Shown: positions 24,083-35,735 of the stretch, one piece after another
Layout of the letters: every line of letters begins with the position of its first letter
Position numbering within the stretch: the stretch's first letter is position 1
NCBI GenBank assembly: GCA_013339765.2
Contig: CM023448.1
Span: 283,842,817-283,906,816 of the forward strand
Direction of reading: 5' to 3'
Source of the DNA: Haemaphysalis longicornis
Lineage: Eukaryota > Arthropoda > Arachnida > Ixodida > Ixodidae
Length of the DNA: 64,000 nucleotides
Program-made: the position numbers and the translations under genes
Notes under the pieces: generated by a model
Told to the model about the DNA's origin: nothing
The model's input: only the letters and a program-made list of their open reading frames with translations
Databases searched by the model: none

Positions 24083-25345
24083 CAGTGGAACTCCGTAGAT
24101 ACGTCCCCCGGATTTACGACGACCCGCTCCTTACGACGGATCACCGCGGTCCCGGCGAGCTCCCATAGAAATAATGCATTAAAAACCGCGATGATATGAC
24201 GCTCGGGTGCACGCGGTCCGCTTCATACGACAGAACCTGACACGGATAAACCGGCGCTTTTACCATATTTGATACCGCTTCGCCGTTTCGTCCTGACCTT
24301 TTTTTATTCTTCACCCCCGTTTGACGCTGCTTGATGTGCAAAGGCCCACAGGTGGGCCAGGTCACTTACTGAACAGACGCAAGCAAGCAGGCGGGTATTC
24401 GTGAGCGGGAGTTAATCTGCGACGGCCCCACGTGCCCGCAGCACGTCAACGCGCCAACCACGAGAAGTCGAAGTTCAGGTGACAGGTGGACCGTGAATTT
24501 AAAGCTTCCGTTGAGCCGCCGACGAACGCGAAAACACATACGACGCAACCCCACAGCGAATGCCAAGCAGCCGCTTTCCCCGCCCGCTCGATCCAAGTTT
24601 CTTCCTTTCACGACGCTCTTCATCCATATATCTCTGCTCTCTGCTAATCAGCGTCTTTCAAAGCCGCGTTTTCACTCCGCTCTTTTGTTTGCTAGAGTGC
24701 CTCAATTCACGCGCGTCCGCCGCAAGGGTGGAGCAAAACACAGGAGCTGATGGGTGGAGACACGTACCCGTTGGCACCGCCATTTTGGGTCACTCGCTGG
24801 CCGCCGCAGCAAGTCACTGTAGCAAGACCGCGCTATAATTTTCGCCGCAACACGGTTTACTCGCGAAGGTTCAATTATCTATTTCGCGTTGCTGCGTCTT
24901 GTGGGAAACAAAAACAGCTATGTGTTGAGCACCGTTCAAAGGGTGTCTCTACCACATACGGCAATGCCGTTTTTTGTTCATCTTCGCCTTGTACTTATCC
25001 TTCGTTTCGCTGGCCTTGGCAGTTTCACAATTGCCTTTTCCCCTCTTAATTTGCTCGACCACGTCGGCCTTATATCGCGTATCGAGCGGCGCTTGGCTGG
25101 CGGGCTAGCTGGACACCATAAAGCGGAGAGAGGCACAACATAGGCGTTGCTTTTCTTTAACGTGGGATTTCAGCTAGAAGTTCGAAAATGACGCAAGAAC
25201 GTGCAGTTTAAATAAGTTCTTAGCCCACTTGTCGCGTGAGACCACCTTCTAGGCCGGCATTTACCCGCACCCCGGTCGTACGACACCCCGGTCATACGAC
25301 GATTTCTCGCAGTCCCTCGATAGTCGTATTATCGGGGTTCCACTG
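24083..25345. mobile_element. pogo/Tigger-like DNA transposon remnant
   Basis: The left end, CAGTGGAACTCCGTAGATAC, is preceded by TA at 24081-24082. The right end finishes GTCGTATTATCGGGGTTCCACTG at 25323-25345, so inverted CAGTGGAAC(T/C)CCG ends bound about 1.26 kb. The right flank is TG where a TA duplicate would be expected, a likely point change. Both ends are rich in 'TACGAC' phrases, as is usual for pogo/Tigger-like ends. No transposase was recognised inside. Confidence 0.7.
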
Positions 25346-25739
25346 TGTTAAGTGCGAAAGCATTCAATGGCCCATTGAGCGAAAAAAAAAAAAGCCGGCG
25401 TCTGGCGTCCGTAGCACCAAAACGGCTCCTAAACCTCGCAGCACACACTCAGCGGCACAACATTCACCTCTGAGCCAGACCGCTCTACGTGGAAGTACGT
25501 ACCGTGCCCCTATGGAGCCTGAAGCATCTACAGTGTCGGCGGCCGCAACCTCGCCAGCAGCGAAACGTGGCCGTCAACGAGTACACACCGCGTTAAAACG
25601 CAAGAACATTACTCGCAGCGCAAAACTCATAAAAGCAGTCAGCATTAACATTGCGACTCATAGGTAGTGCTTACGTGTCCTAGGAGTTTTAGTTAAATTG
25701 CACGAGATGTTTTAGGCGGGGGGAAAAACGGAGGCAACC
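25346..25739. other. No gene called
   Basis: A plus frame spanning 25236-25667 continues out of the transposon end and encodes a Ser/Thr/Lys/Arg-rich tail (AAKRGRQRVHTALKRKN). It begins inside the transposon and has no recognised family, so it is not called a gene. Confidence 0.3.
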
Positions 25740-25815
25740 GTTCCACTTCCGTGATGTTGAGGAAAGGCATCGAGTCTTGGTCGGAAGTTCTTGGTTCGAG
25801 TCCCGCCAGTTGAAT
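25740..25815 (+). mobile_element. tRNA-like SINE fragment
   Basis: Contains a B-box (TTGGTTCGAGTCCCGCC at 25788-25804) with a candidate degenerate A-box about 40 bases upstream, followed by a T-rich trailer. It does not fold as an intact tRNA. Confidence 0.4.
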
Positions 25816-26770
25816 TTTAACAGCAGAGCTGTTTAAGCTTTTAGTTCCGCCGTGGAACGTTACCAGAAAACTCAGCCCAGCCGAGCGCACATGAGCGTGC
25901 GCCTCGTGAGGAGCGCCCGGCGTCGACCAGGCTGGCGCGTGGGCTTGAGACACGTAAGGAGCTCGGAAAAAATACCAAGTAAAAATACCGTGTGCACGTG
26001 AGCGTGCGCCTCGTGAGGGGCACCTGGCATTGGCCAGCTCGACTTTCGAGAACACTCTACCCAGCGCTCATGGTGCGATGTCCCGCGCGCTCTCCTACTC
26101 TCGTCAGTTCACGTGCGTTCGTGCCTGAAGTGGGGAGCACAGACGCCGAGTTTGCGCTACAGACTCCGAGTTCGCGAAGCCGGTTGCCGCGGGTCCTAGC
26201 GCGTGCTAACGCGGTCCACTTTGGGAGAAATGCGAAAGGCTGCGGACAAAACGATCCGGGTCTGCCAGTCATGAACTTTCAGTGGCAAGTTCTGAAATCC
26301 ATATGAGGTGCAACAGTCGGGTCTCCGACGAAGGGAAAGGGCCCGCCTCTCTGCGGTTTCTCCAGCCTTCTCCAGTGCAAGCTGCGCCAATTTTTTTTTC
26401 TCGTTCTTCACATACAAACGACATCTACTTATCTTTTGTTTCGAGGTGAATTATTTTGAATTCACTGTAATCGGTAAACCATGAGGTTAGGGTTATCTTT
26501 TATGTCACTTCAAGAATGGGGGAGCTGAATTTTGTTGTAAAGGAGCTCGTTGTTACCGGTTGCTCTGCACATAGAAGGAAGTGTAAAGGCGCGTCCTGCG
26601 TGCTCGAAAAAAATGTCTGGATGTTACGCAGTGCTTCGAAGATGGAAGGGGGTGGGGGGAGAAGGAGAACAGCGCTAAATTGAGACGGCGTCCCGAATGA
26701 GCAGACACAAACAAGACTCCGTCGTCTTCACGTTGTGTCATTTTAACGCTGCTGCACCCCCCTCCCGATG
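25816..26770. other. No gene seen
   Basis: The phrase GAGCGTGCGCCTCGTGAGG occurs at about 25891 and again at about 26002, a short internal duplication. No gene is recognised. Confidence 0.35.
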
Positions 26771-27465
26771 CATCGAATTTTAAATGCGGAGCATTTCTTA
26801 GGCTCGCGATGTCACTCGTCGATGTTGTCGGCGCCGTCCACACGCTCACTGCGCATGCGCGTCGCGTCGAGGCGCAGGTGCGCGTCTCTCCCCCGTACCC
26901 TCCTCGCTCTCAACAACAGGTGCGGCGGTGCAGGAGGAGCGCGTGTACCCCGTGCGCTCCGTCGCTCTCAACAACAGCTGCGGCGATGCGGGGGGAGCGC
27001 GTCTGTCCGCGCATGCGTCGTAGCTACCCGTGCGCTGCGTCGCGCTCAACAGTAACGGCGGCAGGCCGTGTACACGTGATAACGGCGTGGTGGGTGCGTG
27101 GAAAGTTCGCGCGCTTGTGTACGGAAGTGTGCGCATGTGCGTCTCTCCCCCGTACTCCTCTCCCTCGAACGCGGGCGGTGTGTATATAAGCGGCGGAGCG
27201 CGCGTTCGGAATTCAGTCAAGGGCGTCTTTGCTTGGCTTTCGCTTGACTTGACGCTTTGCTTGACGGCACCAAGCAATAAAGACAGACTTTAACTTTACA
27301 CTCCTTGCCTTCGATTCTCCTTCATTCAATAAATAAGAATAATAAAGACGAAATAACAATTAGGCATTCCCAAACCATACCAAATTACGCAACATTCACG
27401 CGATACCCCCACCACTCTGCGACGCATTTACTCGAGTTCCCCCGTGGGAAGATGCGGGCGGATTT
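26771..27465 (+). repeat. Composite interspersed repeat copy A, with LTR-like promoter
   Basis: Starts AATTTTAAATGCGGAGCATT followed by CTTAGGCTCGCGATGTCA. It contains imperfect ~60-bp tandem units around CTCGCTCTCAACAACAGGTG, CGCTCTCAACAACAGCTGCG and CGCGCTCAACAGTAACGGCG. It ends with GCGACGCATTTACTCGAGT and then CCCCCGTGGGAAGATG. The same start and end landmarks occur in copy B at 28480-28925. Inside copy A a TATA box (TATATAAG at 27183) is followed 90 bases later by AATAAA (27276-27281). This spacing fits an LTR or a very short transcript, but no LTR boundaries were identified. Confidence 0.6.
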
Positions 27466-28479
27466 TTTTTTTTTTAATAATTTTGAAGTCCCTGCAAATC
27501 ATTGTGTTATGCAGCTTGCAACTAGAGTTGTAGCGCATATTTGCAAGAGCAATATTTTAAACAAATGGCGCCAGCATTCCAAGTACTTGCCTGCTTGTGC
27601 CTTCTGCTTCCTGTTCTTCGAAGTGGTCCGCGTCCCTGTGAAATTTTTTCATAAAAAGATAGGTACTAAAAATGTATTAAACTTGTCATATACGTTTCGC
27701 CTTCCGTTTTTTTTTTTTCAGCGTGAAGTTTTCCGCCGTTTCCATTTTTTTACTTCTGACCTGTCGTAGACAATTATTGCCTTCAACTAAATCTGACCCA
27801 TGTTTTCGTATTCCCCAATCCTAAAAAATAAAATAAGACCTCTGCCACAAAGATTATATACAAGTCTTGCCCAGTGTTTTCAGCCACTAATCGATCTGCT
27901 CAAAAGAATCGCTCGTATTACACGGGGCGACATTTTATTTTTCCTCAACCGTTTGCCGTCGTCCGCCAAACGCGCCCAACGTCAACGAGCAGACGACGCG
28001 AGAGCGCCATGCCGCCGCCAGGGACTGTGTTCGATCTCGGGGCGAATAACTTTTGGCGAACCGCGGCATAGAGTTTAGTGAGAAACTCTGGAGTTTGGCC
28101 TTGGTCGTCGTGGGTTGCGGACGTGTTTTTAGTTCGCTCCTGCGCGGCCGGGCTGGTATCACGATTATGCCGGCCACGCGTCGCGAGCCATGGGTGACTG
28201 TTTCGGGCGGCGCGCGCTCTGCTGCGTTGGGCCGTCGAGCGCCTGCTCCCGCTCGCCAGTAACCGCTCGTCTGCCTGTATCTTCACCCAGCAAGCTCCCC
28301 TCACTTTGGACCGCCGTGCACGACTCATCACAGCACAGCCTCGCCTCTATGCTTCACTGCTCCCGCCGAGAACTCCTCCCGGACGCAGCATGACGCCAGG
28401 ACCTGTGTTTGTGGTGGTTTCTGTGCTCGGTGGCCCCCAGTGACTTCGGCAACTCTTCTTTTCTTCGGCGGCGCCTTAA
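27466..28479. other. No gene seen
   Basis: AT-rich to 27950, then GC-rich to 28400. No reliable exon was found. Short frames on both strands in the GC-rich part look like chance. Confidence 0.35.
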
Positions 28480-28925
28480 CTTTTTAAATGCAGAGCATTT
28501 CTTTAACTCACGATGTCACCCGACGTTGGCGTGCCTCGGCGTCCGCAACAGCCGTTCCAGGTGCGCCCTCTCCCCCACTCCTCCTCTTCCGCATCACGCT
28601 ACCCTCCTCGCTCTCAACAACAGGTCCGCACCCCTCCCCTTACACTATATAAAAAAATAATACTTACCGGCGCCTGGTTTCGATCCCACGACCCTGCGGG
28701 CGGAACACAAGGTACATGGTGCTCTACCCACTGCGCCACAAAGCCGACACAGAATGGAAGGCTACGAACGCGCCTTATATCCTTGACTCATTCAAACTGC
28801 GTCAAGAAGCTGCTGATAGTACAACGCATTCACTACCACCAACTCCCCAAACACTAAACGTTAACGCAATACACCCACCCTCTATGCGACGCATTTACTC
28901 GAGTCCCCCTCGCGGGGAGATGGGC
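28480..28925 (+). repeat. Composite interspersed repeat copy B
   Basis: Starts TTTAAATGCAGAGCATTTCTT, like copy A at 26771-27465, and contains CCCTCCTCGCTCTCAACAAC. It ends TGCGACGCATTTACTCGAGT followed by CCCCCTCGCGGGGAGATGGG. The middle has been replaced by a tRNA-like segment (28655-28745) and unique sequence, so the two copies differ by an insertion or by different decay. Confidence 0.6.
28655..28745 (-). mobile_element. tRNA-like SINE segment
   Basis: On the minus strand it reads TGGCGCAGTGGGTAGAGCAC (a good pol III A-box) and, about 30 bases later, GGGATCGAAACC (a B-box). The acceptor stem does not pair, so it is a tRNA-derived sequence and not a functional tRNA gene. Confidence 0.6.
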
Positions 28926-29639
28926 CCTTTCTGACTCAGCTAGATCGGCGGCGGACGACGTTTTTTTCCCTTTTCTCTCTTTACCTATCTACTTTTTCTC
29001 TACCCTATCCTATTCACCCCCTTCTATATTCCCTACCCCCCGGACTGGGTTGTATGCCGGTGAGCCCCCAGATGGGCTCAAAATTATCCCCAGCAGTGGC
29101 GTAGACTTCTTATTTTTCCGGGGGGGGCAGACTGGAGTGCGCCTCGAAGCGGCGAAGGGAGGGGGTAGGAAGCGGTGGGGGGTCCCTATGAGATGACACG
29201 TTATCACCCCGCTACAAAGAGGCTACCACTAATCATCATCATCATAAGGGGCACCTGCAGCAGTGAGGACCTTTTACATTATGTCGGCTAACTACAAGGT
29301 GTCCCCAAATAAGACGTCCCGCAAATCTATGAACCGTGAACTTCAGCGGTTTCACGCATCCAGTAGAAATTTCTTTGAATACGTGTTTTATTGGTCACAT
29401 TTATTCAAAAATATTGCATGACTGAACCATCAGCACAAAAAAACGAGTCGATTGGTTTTTCTTTTAATGGGCAGTTCTGGGGTAAAAAGAAAGGGACACG
29501 AGAAAGGGACACGACAGGGGCGCTACGCGCTGCTATGTTCATTTCCGTTAAGAGCCCCCGAAACGGGTCTGACTTTGACCACACATTTCTGTGTTGTGCC
29601 AGAGCGCCCGATACAAATTCGCCGCACCTGGCGACGTGC
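28926..29639. other. No gene seen
   Basis: Contains CAGTGGCGTAGAC at 29094, followed by a G-rich run. This is a form common at transposon ends ('CAGTGGCGTAG'), but no partner end was found. Around 29298 lies AAGGTGTCCCC, a possible mariner-like end, also unpaired. Confidence 0.3.
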
Positions 29640-30080
29640 CGATGGCGGGGTTGATTCGCGCCTAGGTCAAACCGCCCGCCTGAGACGTGCCGCGACTTGG
29701 CGGGAAAGGCGCCGCCGAGTCTGCTCTCCCTTTCCCATCGCGACGGCTGTACCAAATCATGCCTGGGACGAACTAATCCCCGCAGACACGCAGCAAGTAG
29801 CGCCTGGAGACGCCGCCGCAGAGTCGCCTTCCCTTCCCGGTCGTGGCTGCTCGGCTGACGCAATCGCTTCGCCTCCATTCGCCAGATTCATAATGCGGCC
29901 AGTGATAGCTCCGACTGGAGGCATTGGAACTGCACGCGGCTGCAACGGAACCCTGGGGGTATAAAACCAGCCCGGAAGCAGCGGTGGTGCGGCGGCATCT
30001 CATCGAAGGCCCTGAGTTGAGAAGCGCTATCGCGCTTGTCTGAGCCATGTAACGCTCTTGGTACCTTTGTATATATTGTA
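29640..30080 (+). promoter_or_regulatory. LTR-like promoter segment
   Basis: A GC-rich upstream part leads to a TATA box (GGTATAAAACC, 29958-29968). About 30 bases downstream there is a start-like CATCTCATCG region, and an AT-rich trailer (TTGTATATATTGTATATAAA) lies at 30067-30086. This U3-R-U5-like order suggests a solo LTR of an LTR retrotransposon. No direct-repeat partner, primer-binding site or gag-pol was found, so an ordinary promoter remains possible. Confidence 0.3.
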
Positions 30081-31499
30081 TATAAATGCTGCTTCAAATG
30101 ACCGTCAGCTCGGCTACTTCGTCGCTATGGTCTGCGCCGCGTCGATAGCGGACTGGGCTGGGCAACGTCGCAACAGTAGTGACTGAGCTGGGATGGCCCA
30201 GTCCCAACTGTGTATTTGTATGTGTTTTGGAGGCTTGGAGCAGGTATCGCTCGCAGTCGACGGCCGCAGTGTACCCAGTTGCTGCCGGTGCATGGCAGCC
30301 GTTACAGCACTGGCGTGCTTTGTGACCTCGAAAACAAAGTTTTGCAGACAGGCTTGTCGGAGGCGCTGATAGCTTGCAACTGACGTCACGGTATTCCCGT
30401 GTTGGTGCGTTGGTTGCCACAGTGGAAATCTGCAGCTCTTGGTTCGAGAAGCGCTGATGAAGCTGAGAGCTATCGATAAAAAAGTGCGGTTGGCGTCGTT
30501 TGGGCAAGCAACATGTTTTACGAGACGTTCCAAGACACGAGCTAACGGTTAAAAACCCAACGTCTGGCGTTGGCGTTCATCATATAAAACGGCCCTTTCA
30601 CGAGGCCTTCACAAGTTGCTAGCGAGGAGTGGTCGCCCCGCCAGTAAAAGCAGCAGATGAAGGTAGGGGAAGAACAACCGCCGAAATTCACCGTCGTCGT
30701 CAGCTTCGGTGGCATAAACGAAAAGCAGCGCATCGGTTCCCATTCGAAAGCAAAACGCTCCTCCAGCAGCAAGATGCCAGCGCTGTTCGACAAAATATGC
30801 GAGGCGAAAACAACGCGTCACACGCGTTCGACTGGGCATTACGATGTCCGATTAAGAACCCACAACCTGCACGGTGGGGCTATATGCTCACTTGTAAATG
30901 GACAGCACGAGGACATAGTCCTACCAAACCTGAGCAAAAAGTTTCAAAACGGGAGCCTAATAAATCCATGTGGTTGACACGAACCATGCAGTCAATTTGA
31001 CGCGTATCACGTAAACTAACTGCGACTGTTTAAATGAGTGGTTCCGCTCACGAAACGACTCCAGAGCATGACATGCATCTATGGAAACTGCTTAAGACCG
31101 GAAAAGAGCGACTTCGGTGCGCGTAGTGCATGCAGTGTGAGCAGCCCCTACCGCTTCCCCCTAAAACAATTTCGATGAAGCAAGCGGAACTGAAGCAGCT
31201 TTTGTAAGCTGCTAGGCCGCTTTGTAGGCCGCGCATTTGTAAACAAAAATAACTGCTCCAATCAACAGGTGCCGTAGAAACAGAGCAACCGTGGCCGCGC
31301 TTCCCACCGGGACCTAACCCCATCGTTTTTACCTTTTCACCGCGACCCCTTTATTGAGGAACTAGACCCGCGCCATGGCTCTCCTGAGAACACCTCTTTA
31401 ATCGTCTCTTCTTTACTCGCTCATGATGATGATCTGCCCGTTGGCAATCGATCTTCTTTCCTTTTCACAACATCCTCCCGCCCGCAACAGTGTCGTCCG
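30081..31499. other. No gene seen
   Basis: Several overlapping short frames occur on both strands at 30094-31000, none recognisable. No transposon ends were found. Confidence 0.35.
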
Positions 31500-32800
31500 C
31501 ATCTACGAATAAAAAAGACTTGAGGAGAAACAAACATGCCAGAAAAAGACAATTCTAGTCAGTTCAGTAGCCTGGTTCGAGTCCTTCTAGCCGTTCGGTA
31601 ACCGTTCGTCAGCAGCTTAATTTTCCATCGGTGCTTTGACGTCTGATGCTGCTTCCTAATGACGGTCTTCGTTAGGATCGGCGATGAAGGTACCGAGGCA
31701 CTCTGTTGTGTTGCAAGGAAGAAAGTTCGGGGCTGTCTCGCTTCGTCTCTCACATCGTCTTGGTCGGAATCGTACTTGTCTCGACCCGAACCTCCCGTGT
31801 CTAAACACGCCTTGTAAACGTGACGGAACTAGTTTCCCTCCGCCTGACGGAATTGGGGCCGTGGCTTAGTCGAAGGTCCACAAACTCTGCGTCTCGTCTT
31901 TAGTTGGGCAGTCCTTTTCTGTTTCCTAAGGCTTGTCCCGAAGTCTTCGCCTCTTGCGCCGGTTCATGTCGGTGTTCATGGCATCAGTGTTCGTGATCAG
32001 ATGCATTGAAACAACGGGGCTTCTGATGATTGGATGGGACTCTGGAGGTTGTGTTAAGCGTTCTTCACTCTGTACAGAATCCATCCGGGATCCCAGAGTA
32101 GCATTTGTGGACGCGCTCAAGGTTTTTACTGGCATAGGATGATTTCCGCCGTTGCCGTATCGTTATGTGAGTAATGGGTCTTCGCACTCAGATACTTCAT
32201 TACGGGAAGCTGTAGAGGTAATCAACGACCTACATGATGTTTGGACGGGTGCGACTTGAGTGAGTTCCAATTCATGACGCGCTGGCGTGATTATCTTGTT
32301 CCGCATCAAGCTCATATTCGATATCTTATCAGTAAGCAGCCACTTCGCACTGAAAATCATATATAAGTACTTGTCAGATTCTTCGTAATCCTTTTCGTAA
32401 TCCTCAATATCTAGGAGATATCGTATCTGTCTGTCAAATTATTTATGTTGTCCAGCACTTCGGTAAGAGATTCGAGGAGGATTTTAAGCGTACTTATTCT
32501 CGGTGTTGGCGATTCCACAAGGTTGTCTGTTGTTCTGACGAGTTTGGTTATCTTCGAAGGGAGAGTGTCCCTCAGCTCTTTCAGTTCACGCATGGCCTCC
32601 CTGTGCTCAGTAGGCTGAAGGTCCACAGGGAAGGTCTTCTGTATACGGTGCTGCTGCTGGGCACTACCGGGTTCCCAGTAGTCGGTGCGGTGCGCAGAGC
32701 CTAGCCAAGCCCTTAAAAAATCCTCAGCCGGGGCCGGAGGGGGCTCTGCCCCCCCGTAAAGCCGTCCGGGGGGGGCACGAGCCCCACTGCCCCCCCGTAG
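31500..32800 (-). pseudogene. Decayed ORF, possibly a retroelement ORF1
   Basis: Minus-strand frames at 32626-32411, 32135-31926 and 31753-31559 fall in one orientation and are separated by stops. The first encodes a charged segment with coiled-coil character (AMRELKELRDTLPSKI, then ILLESLTEVLDNINNLTDRY). The second is basic (MNRRKRRRLRDKP). This mixture resembles the ORF1/gag region of non-LTR retrotransposons, but no zinc knuckle was seen and the assignment is weak. At 32720-32810 G- and C-rich repeated phrases resemble transposon edges. Confidence 0.25.
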
Positions 32801-34486
32801 TTGGCGCTTCTGATCCCCAGTCCATTTCTTTTCCTTTTCAACCGAACCACTACCTACCTAGTGAGAAACTCTATGAACCGCGGGGCTTGTAGCAGTCGTC
32901 CGGGTGTCGTATTTTCTCATTTCTACGAGGCCTCCAGCCTCGCCTTTGAAATCCGATGTTTTTTTGCTCGTTGGAAAAGAAAAATTACAAAGAAACTGAA
33001 CCAAAATAAGTAAAACAAATTGGATCGAGGAACGATCCTTAATAAATCTTAACTCCTGGAGAAATCGTTTAAAGAAATGCGCAATGTTAATTATGCGTAA
33101 AACAACCTTAACTCTCTTTGTAAAAATTGTTCTCAGAGATTTTGAAGAAATAAATCAATAAACCGGGATCGACAAACCACCCTTAATATATAATTATAGG
33201 AGAAATCGTTTCGAAGAAATTGGGCCCATTTGTGATTATGCGTAATAAAAACATAAAAACAATGATAGGAACATCGACAAACATGCAATGAATGTCAACT
33301 GTTCTTTTTGTTTTTTTAGAATCTCTCTTTGTGTCGAAATCGACCTGCAGTAAAACGTACGTCCGGGTGCCTAACTTTCCGTTGCCGGTATTTCTGCGCA
33401 CCGAAAGTCAGCTAGAAATTAACCCAATAAAAACGTGCTATTACGCTCCGTTGATTTTGGATTCTGTTATAGTTGATTGTTTAAAACAATAAAAATTGGG
33501 ATAACAAATTGTGGAATAAAGCAATCGCTTTATTCCACAATTTGTTATCCCAATTTTTATTTGAGAAATTAGGGGCACTGAAGTCACTTTTTTTTACAGC
33601 GAAGCTGTATATCGCTCGTTCGTACGCATTTTTTCTTCCCGTGGTCCGTCAACAGGATGCTTCAGCAGAATGCGCTGCGCGGCAAAGCGAAATTTTGCCG
33701 GATCTAGACACACGGGCGTTCTCGCTCTTTGCCGCCGTCCCAATCAAAACTGCTTAATTACAATTAATCGTCAGCCACAGAAGCTGTTTAGCGCTGCTTC
33801 TGTCTCGGTAACCATCGTGCACGATACCTTTCATCTGTATGCAGCGATGCCGTTTTTATGTTACAGCAAAACCTCACAACGGTTTCATCTCCGTGAAAAA
33901 AAAAACAATGCCAAGGCTCCAAGGCCTAAGACGCCGAGCGCATGCATATCAGGCTAATCAGGCATACAGCATATACAGAGTTCAGAATTCGTTTAAGGAA
34001 TCCACAAAACAACATCGAAACCTCATTTCGGATGATAAAGGCGCTTGTGAACAATGGGACACCCCGCCGATGTGTTCCTGGTAAAGAAATTATTTCTGAA
34101 GACTAGGCAGGAATAGTGTCCCTAAATAGCACAGTTCGGGCCCAAGACGCCGAGCGCATGCGTCAGGCTAGGCAGGACCCAGCATTTGCTGCCAGAGAAT
34201 CCGAGCGTAGTGTTAGTAGACAAGGTATTAGAGTACCGCTACCGAGGCACGCCAGTCAGCTAACGGCGGCCATTTTGGCATTTATCAGTGTTGCGAGACT
34301 GCCGCATCTACGGCCTCGCTGTTAACTTAAACCGGGACAGTATACCGAAGATGCATCAAAACAGCATCTTTGGACATATTTCTGCTGCTAAAATGCTGTT
34401 ACACGCGTTATCTTTGATTCACATTCGGAACGACGCCAGTCGCGCGCAGCTGCAGAGCAGGGAGGACAAGCTAAGCCTACCTGGTA
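32801..34486. other. No gene seen; internal duplication and a repeated phrase
   Basis: Sequences at about 33022-33110 and 33168-33260 align loosely (GATCGA, CCTTAATA, GGAGAAATCGTTT, ATTATGCGTAA), a diverged tandem duplication of about 145 bp. The phrase AAGACGCCGAGCGCATGC occurs near 33928 and 34144. The second lies in a frame reading DAERMRQARQDPAFAARESE, a basic repeat-like motif that reminds me of proteins encoded by arthropod mobile elements; this is a weak impression. Confidence 0.35.
33489..33560. repeat. Perfect inverted repeat, 34-bp arms, 4-base loop
   Basis: Positions 33489-33522 are the exact reverse complement of 33527-33560, separated by AATC. The sequence is AT-rich. As at 18507-18584, this is either a recent inverted duplication or a fold-back artefact. 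Confidence 0.95.
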
Positions 34487-35735
34487 GAGACTCAGCCCGG
34501 GCCCGGCCCGAGCCCGACACAACACTGAGATAAAATCCCGAGCATGGCCCGAACCCGACAAATTTTTAAAATATGAGCCCGAGCCCGGCCCGAGGCCGAG
34601 CCCGACCCGAGCCGGACAGATTTTAATAAAATAAGCCCGAGCCTGTCAAACTGTTTTTAAATATCAGTCCGATTAAGTCAGACTCTCAGCATGCACGCAA
34701 AAAATTTTGGTCTCTTGCATATTGAATTTAAATTTCTTTCAAGCTTGAACCGATCGATCGATATCAATCGAATGATATCCAGACTTCTAAAATGCATATT
34801 CGAGAACCTCGGTGAAATAGGCACTTTATTTAGCGACATTATTCGAACTCAGGGAACACCGAGGATCGTTTAAATGATGTTTAGAGAAGTCGATAATCTG
34901 TTTATTTATGCATTTCTTGTACAGATATTGCACCTTTCATTGTTTCATTCAATTCGTTTCACACGGCTCCCCTTACATGGTTTTGACGCTAGCACACTCT
35001 GCCGAGGGCTAGTTTAACTTGTACTTTCCTTAATTTCATTCGCTGAGGTTTGTCCCTGGCGCCTATCGATGTGCAGCCAAGTTCTTCCCATGAACACAAA
35101 GTTGCCTACTCAAAAAGTCGCGTTAATTGGCACAAAAGGAAGTGTATAAAAAGTGTAAGAAGATCCAAGGGTACATTAGCTTATCTTTCGTGGCATGGTC
35201 TGCACAAAGTGCAAGGTCCATGTCACGTTTGTTTCAATTTTTTTTGTAGTTTGAAAAGCAGAGGAAAAATACAATTGTGTTGTACTCTGCAACCGGAGTT
35301 GCCTCGTTTTCTGACCCGCTCTTTCCCATTAGGCTGATGGAGCCCACTCGTTTTCTTTCATTGATTTGAAGACTTTGTAAATGCAATATGACTTTTCGTT
35401 ATTTTTTAACAGCGCCATAGTGATTGCACTTTGCTTATTTGTTTTCATTTAACTCGAAAGATGAATGAGCCAACCTTTTGTTATCAACAATTTAAAATTT
35501 GCGGAAAGATGAATGAGCCAACCTTTTGTTATCAACAATTTAAAATTTGCGGCACATGACTGCCCGGCCTCAGGCACTGCCCGGGCCAGCTCGGGCAGGC
35601 ATGGCCCAAAAATGTTTTGTGTTCAAGCCTGAGCCCGGCCCGGGCCTGAGAAAATACGTGCTACCCGGCCTGGGCCCAGCCCACGGGCCGGTCTCGGGCT
35701 TTCGGGCCGGCCCGGGCCCGTGCAGTGCACTAAGT
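34487..35735. mobile_element. hAT-like element with GCCCGGGC-rich subterminal repeats
   Basis: The left block (34493-34640) and right block (35565-35725) are both dense in GCCCG(A/G)GCCCGG motifs in opposite orientation: CAGCCCGGGCCCGGCCCGAG on the left and GGCCGGCCCGGGCCCGTGCA on the right. GC-rich, repeated subterminal motifs facing each other are typical of some hAT elements. Exact ends and an 8-bp target-site duplication could not be fixed. No transposase was seen in the AT-rich interior. The interior holds a perfect 48-bp tandem duplication (35457-35504 and 35505-35552). Confidence 0.55.
35457..35552. repeat. Perfect 2 x 48-bp tandem repeat
   Basis: The 48-base unit beginning AAAGATGAATGAGCCAACCT at 35457 is repeated exactly from 35505. 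Confidence 0.97.

Noticed and set aside
28655..28745. tRNA gene
   Set aside because: A- and B-boxes are present but the acceptor stem does not pair, and similar imperfect units occur elsewhere in the window; better explained as SINE.
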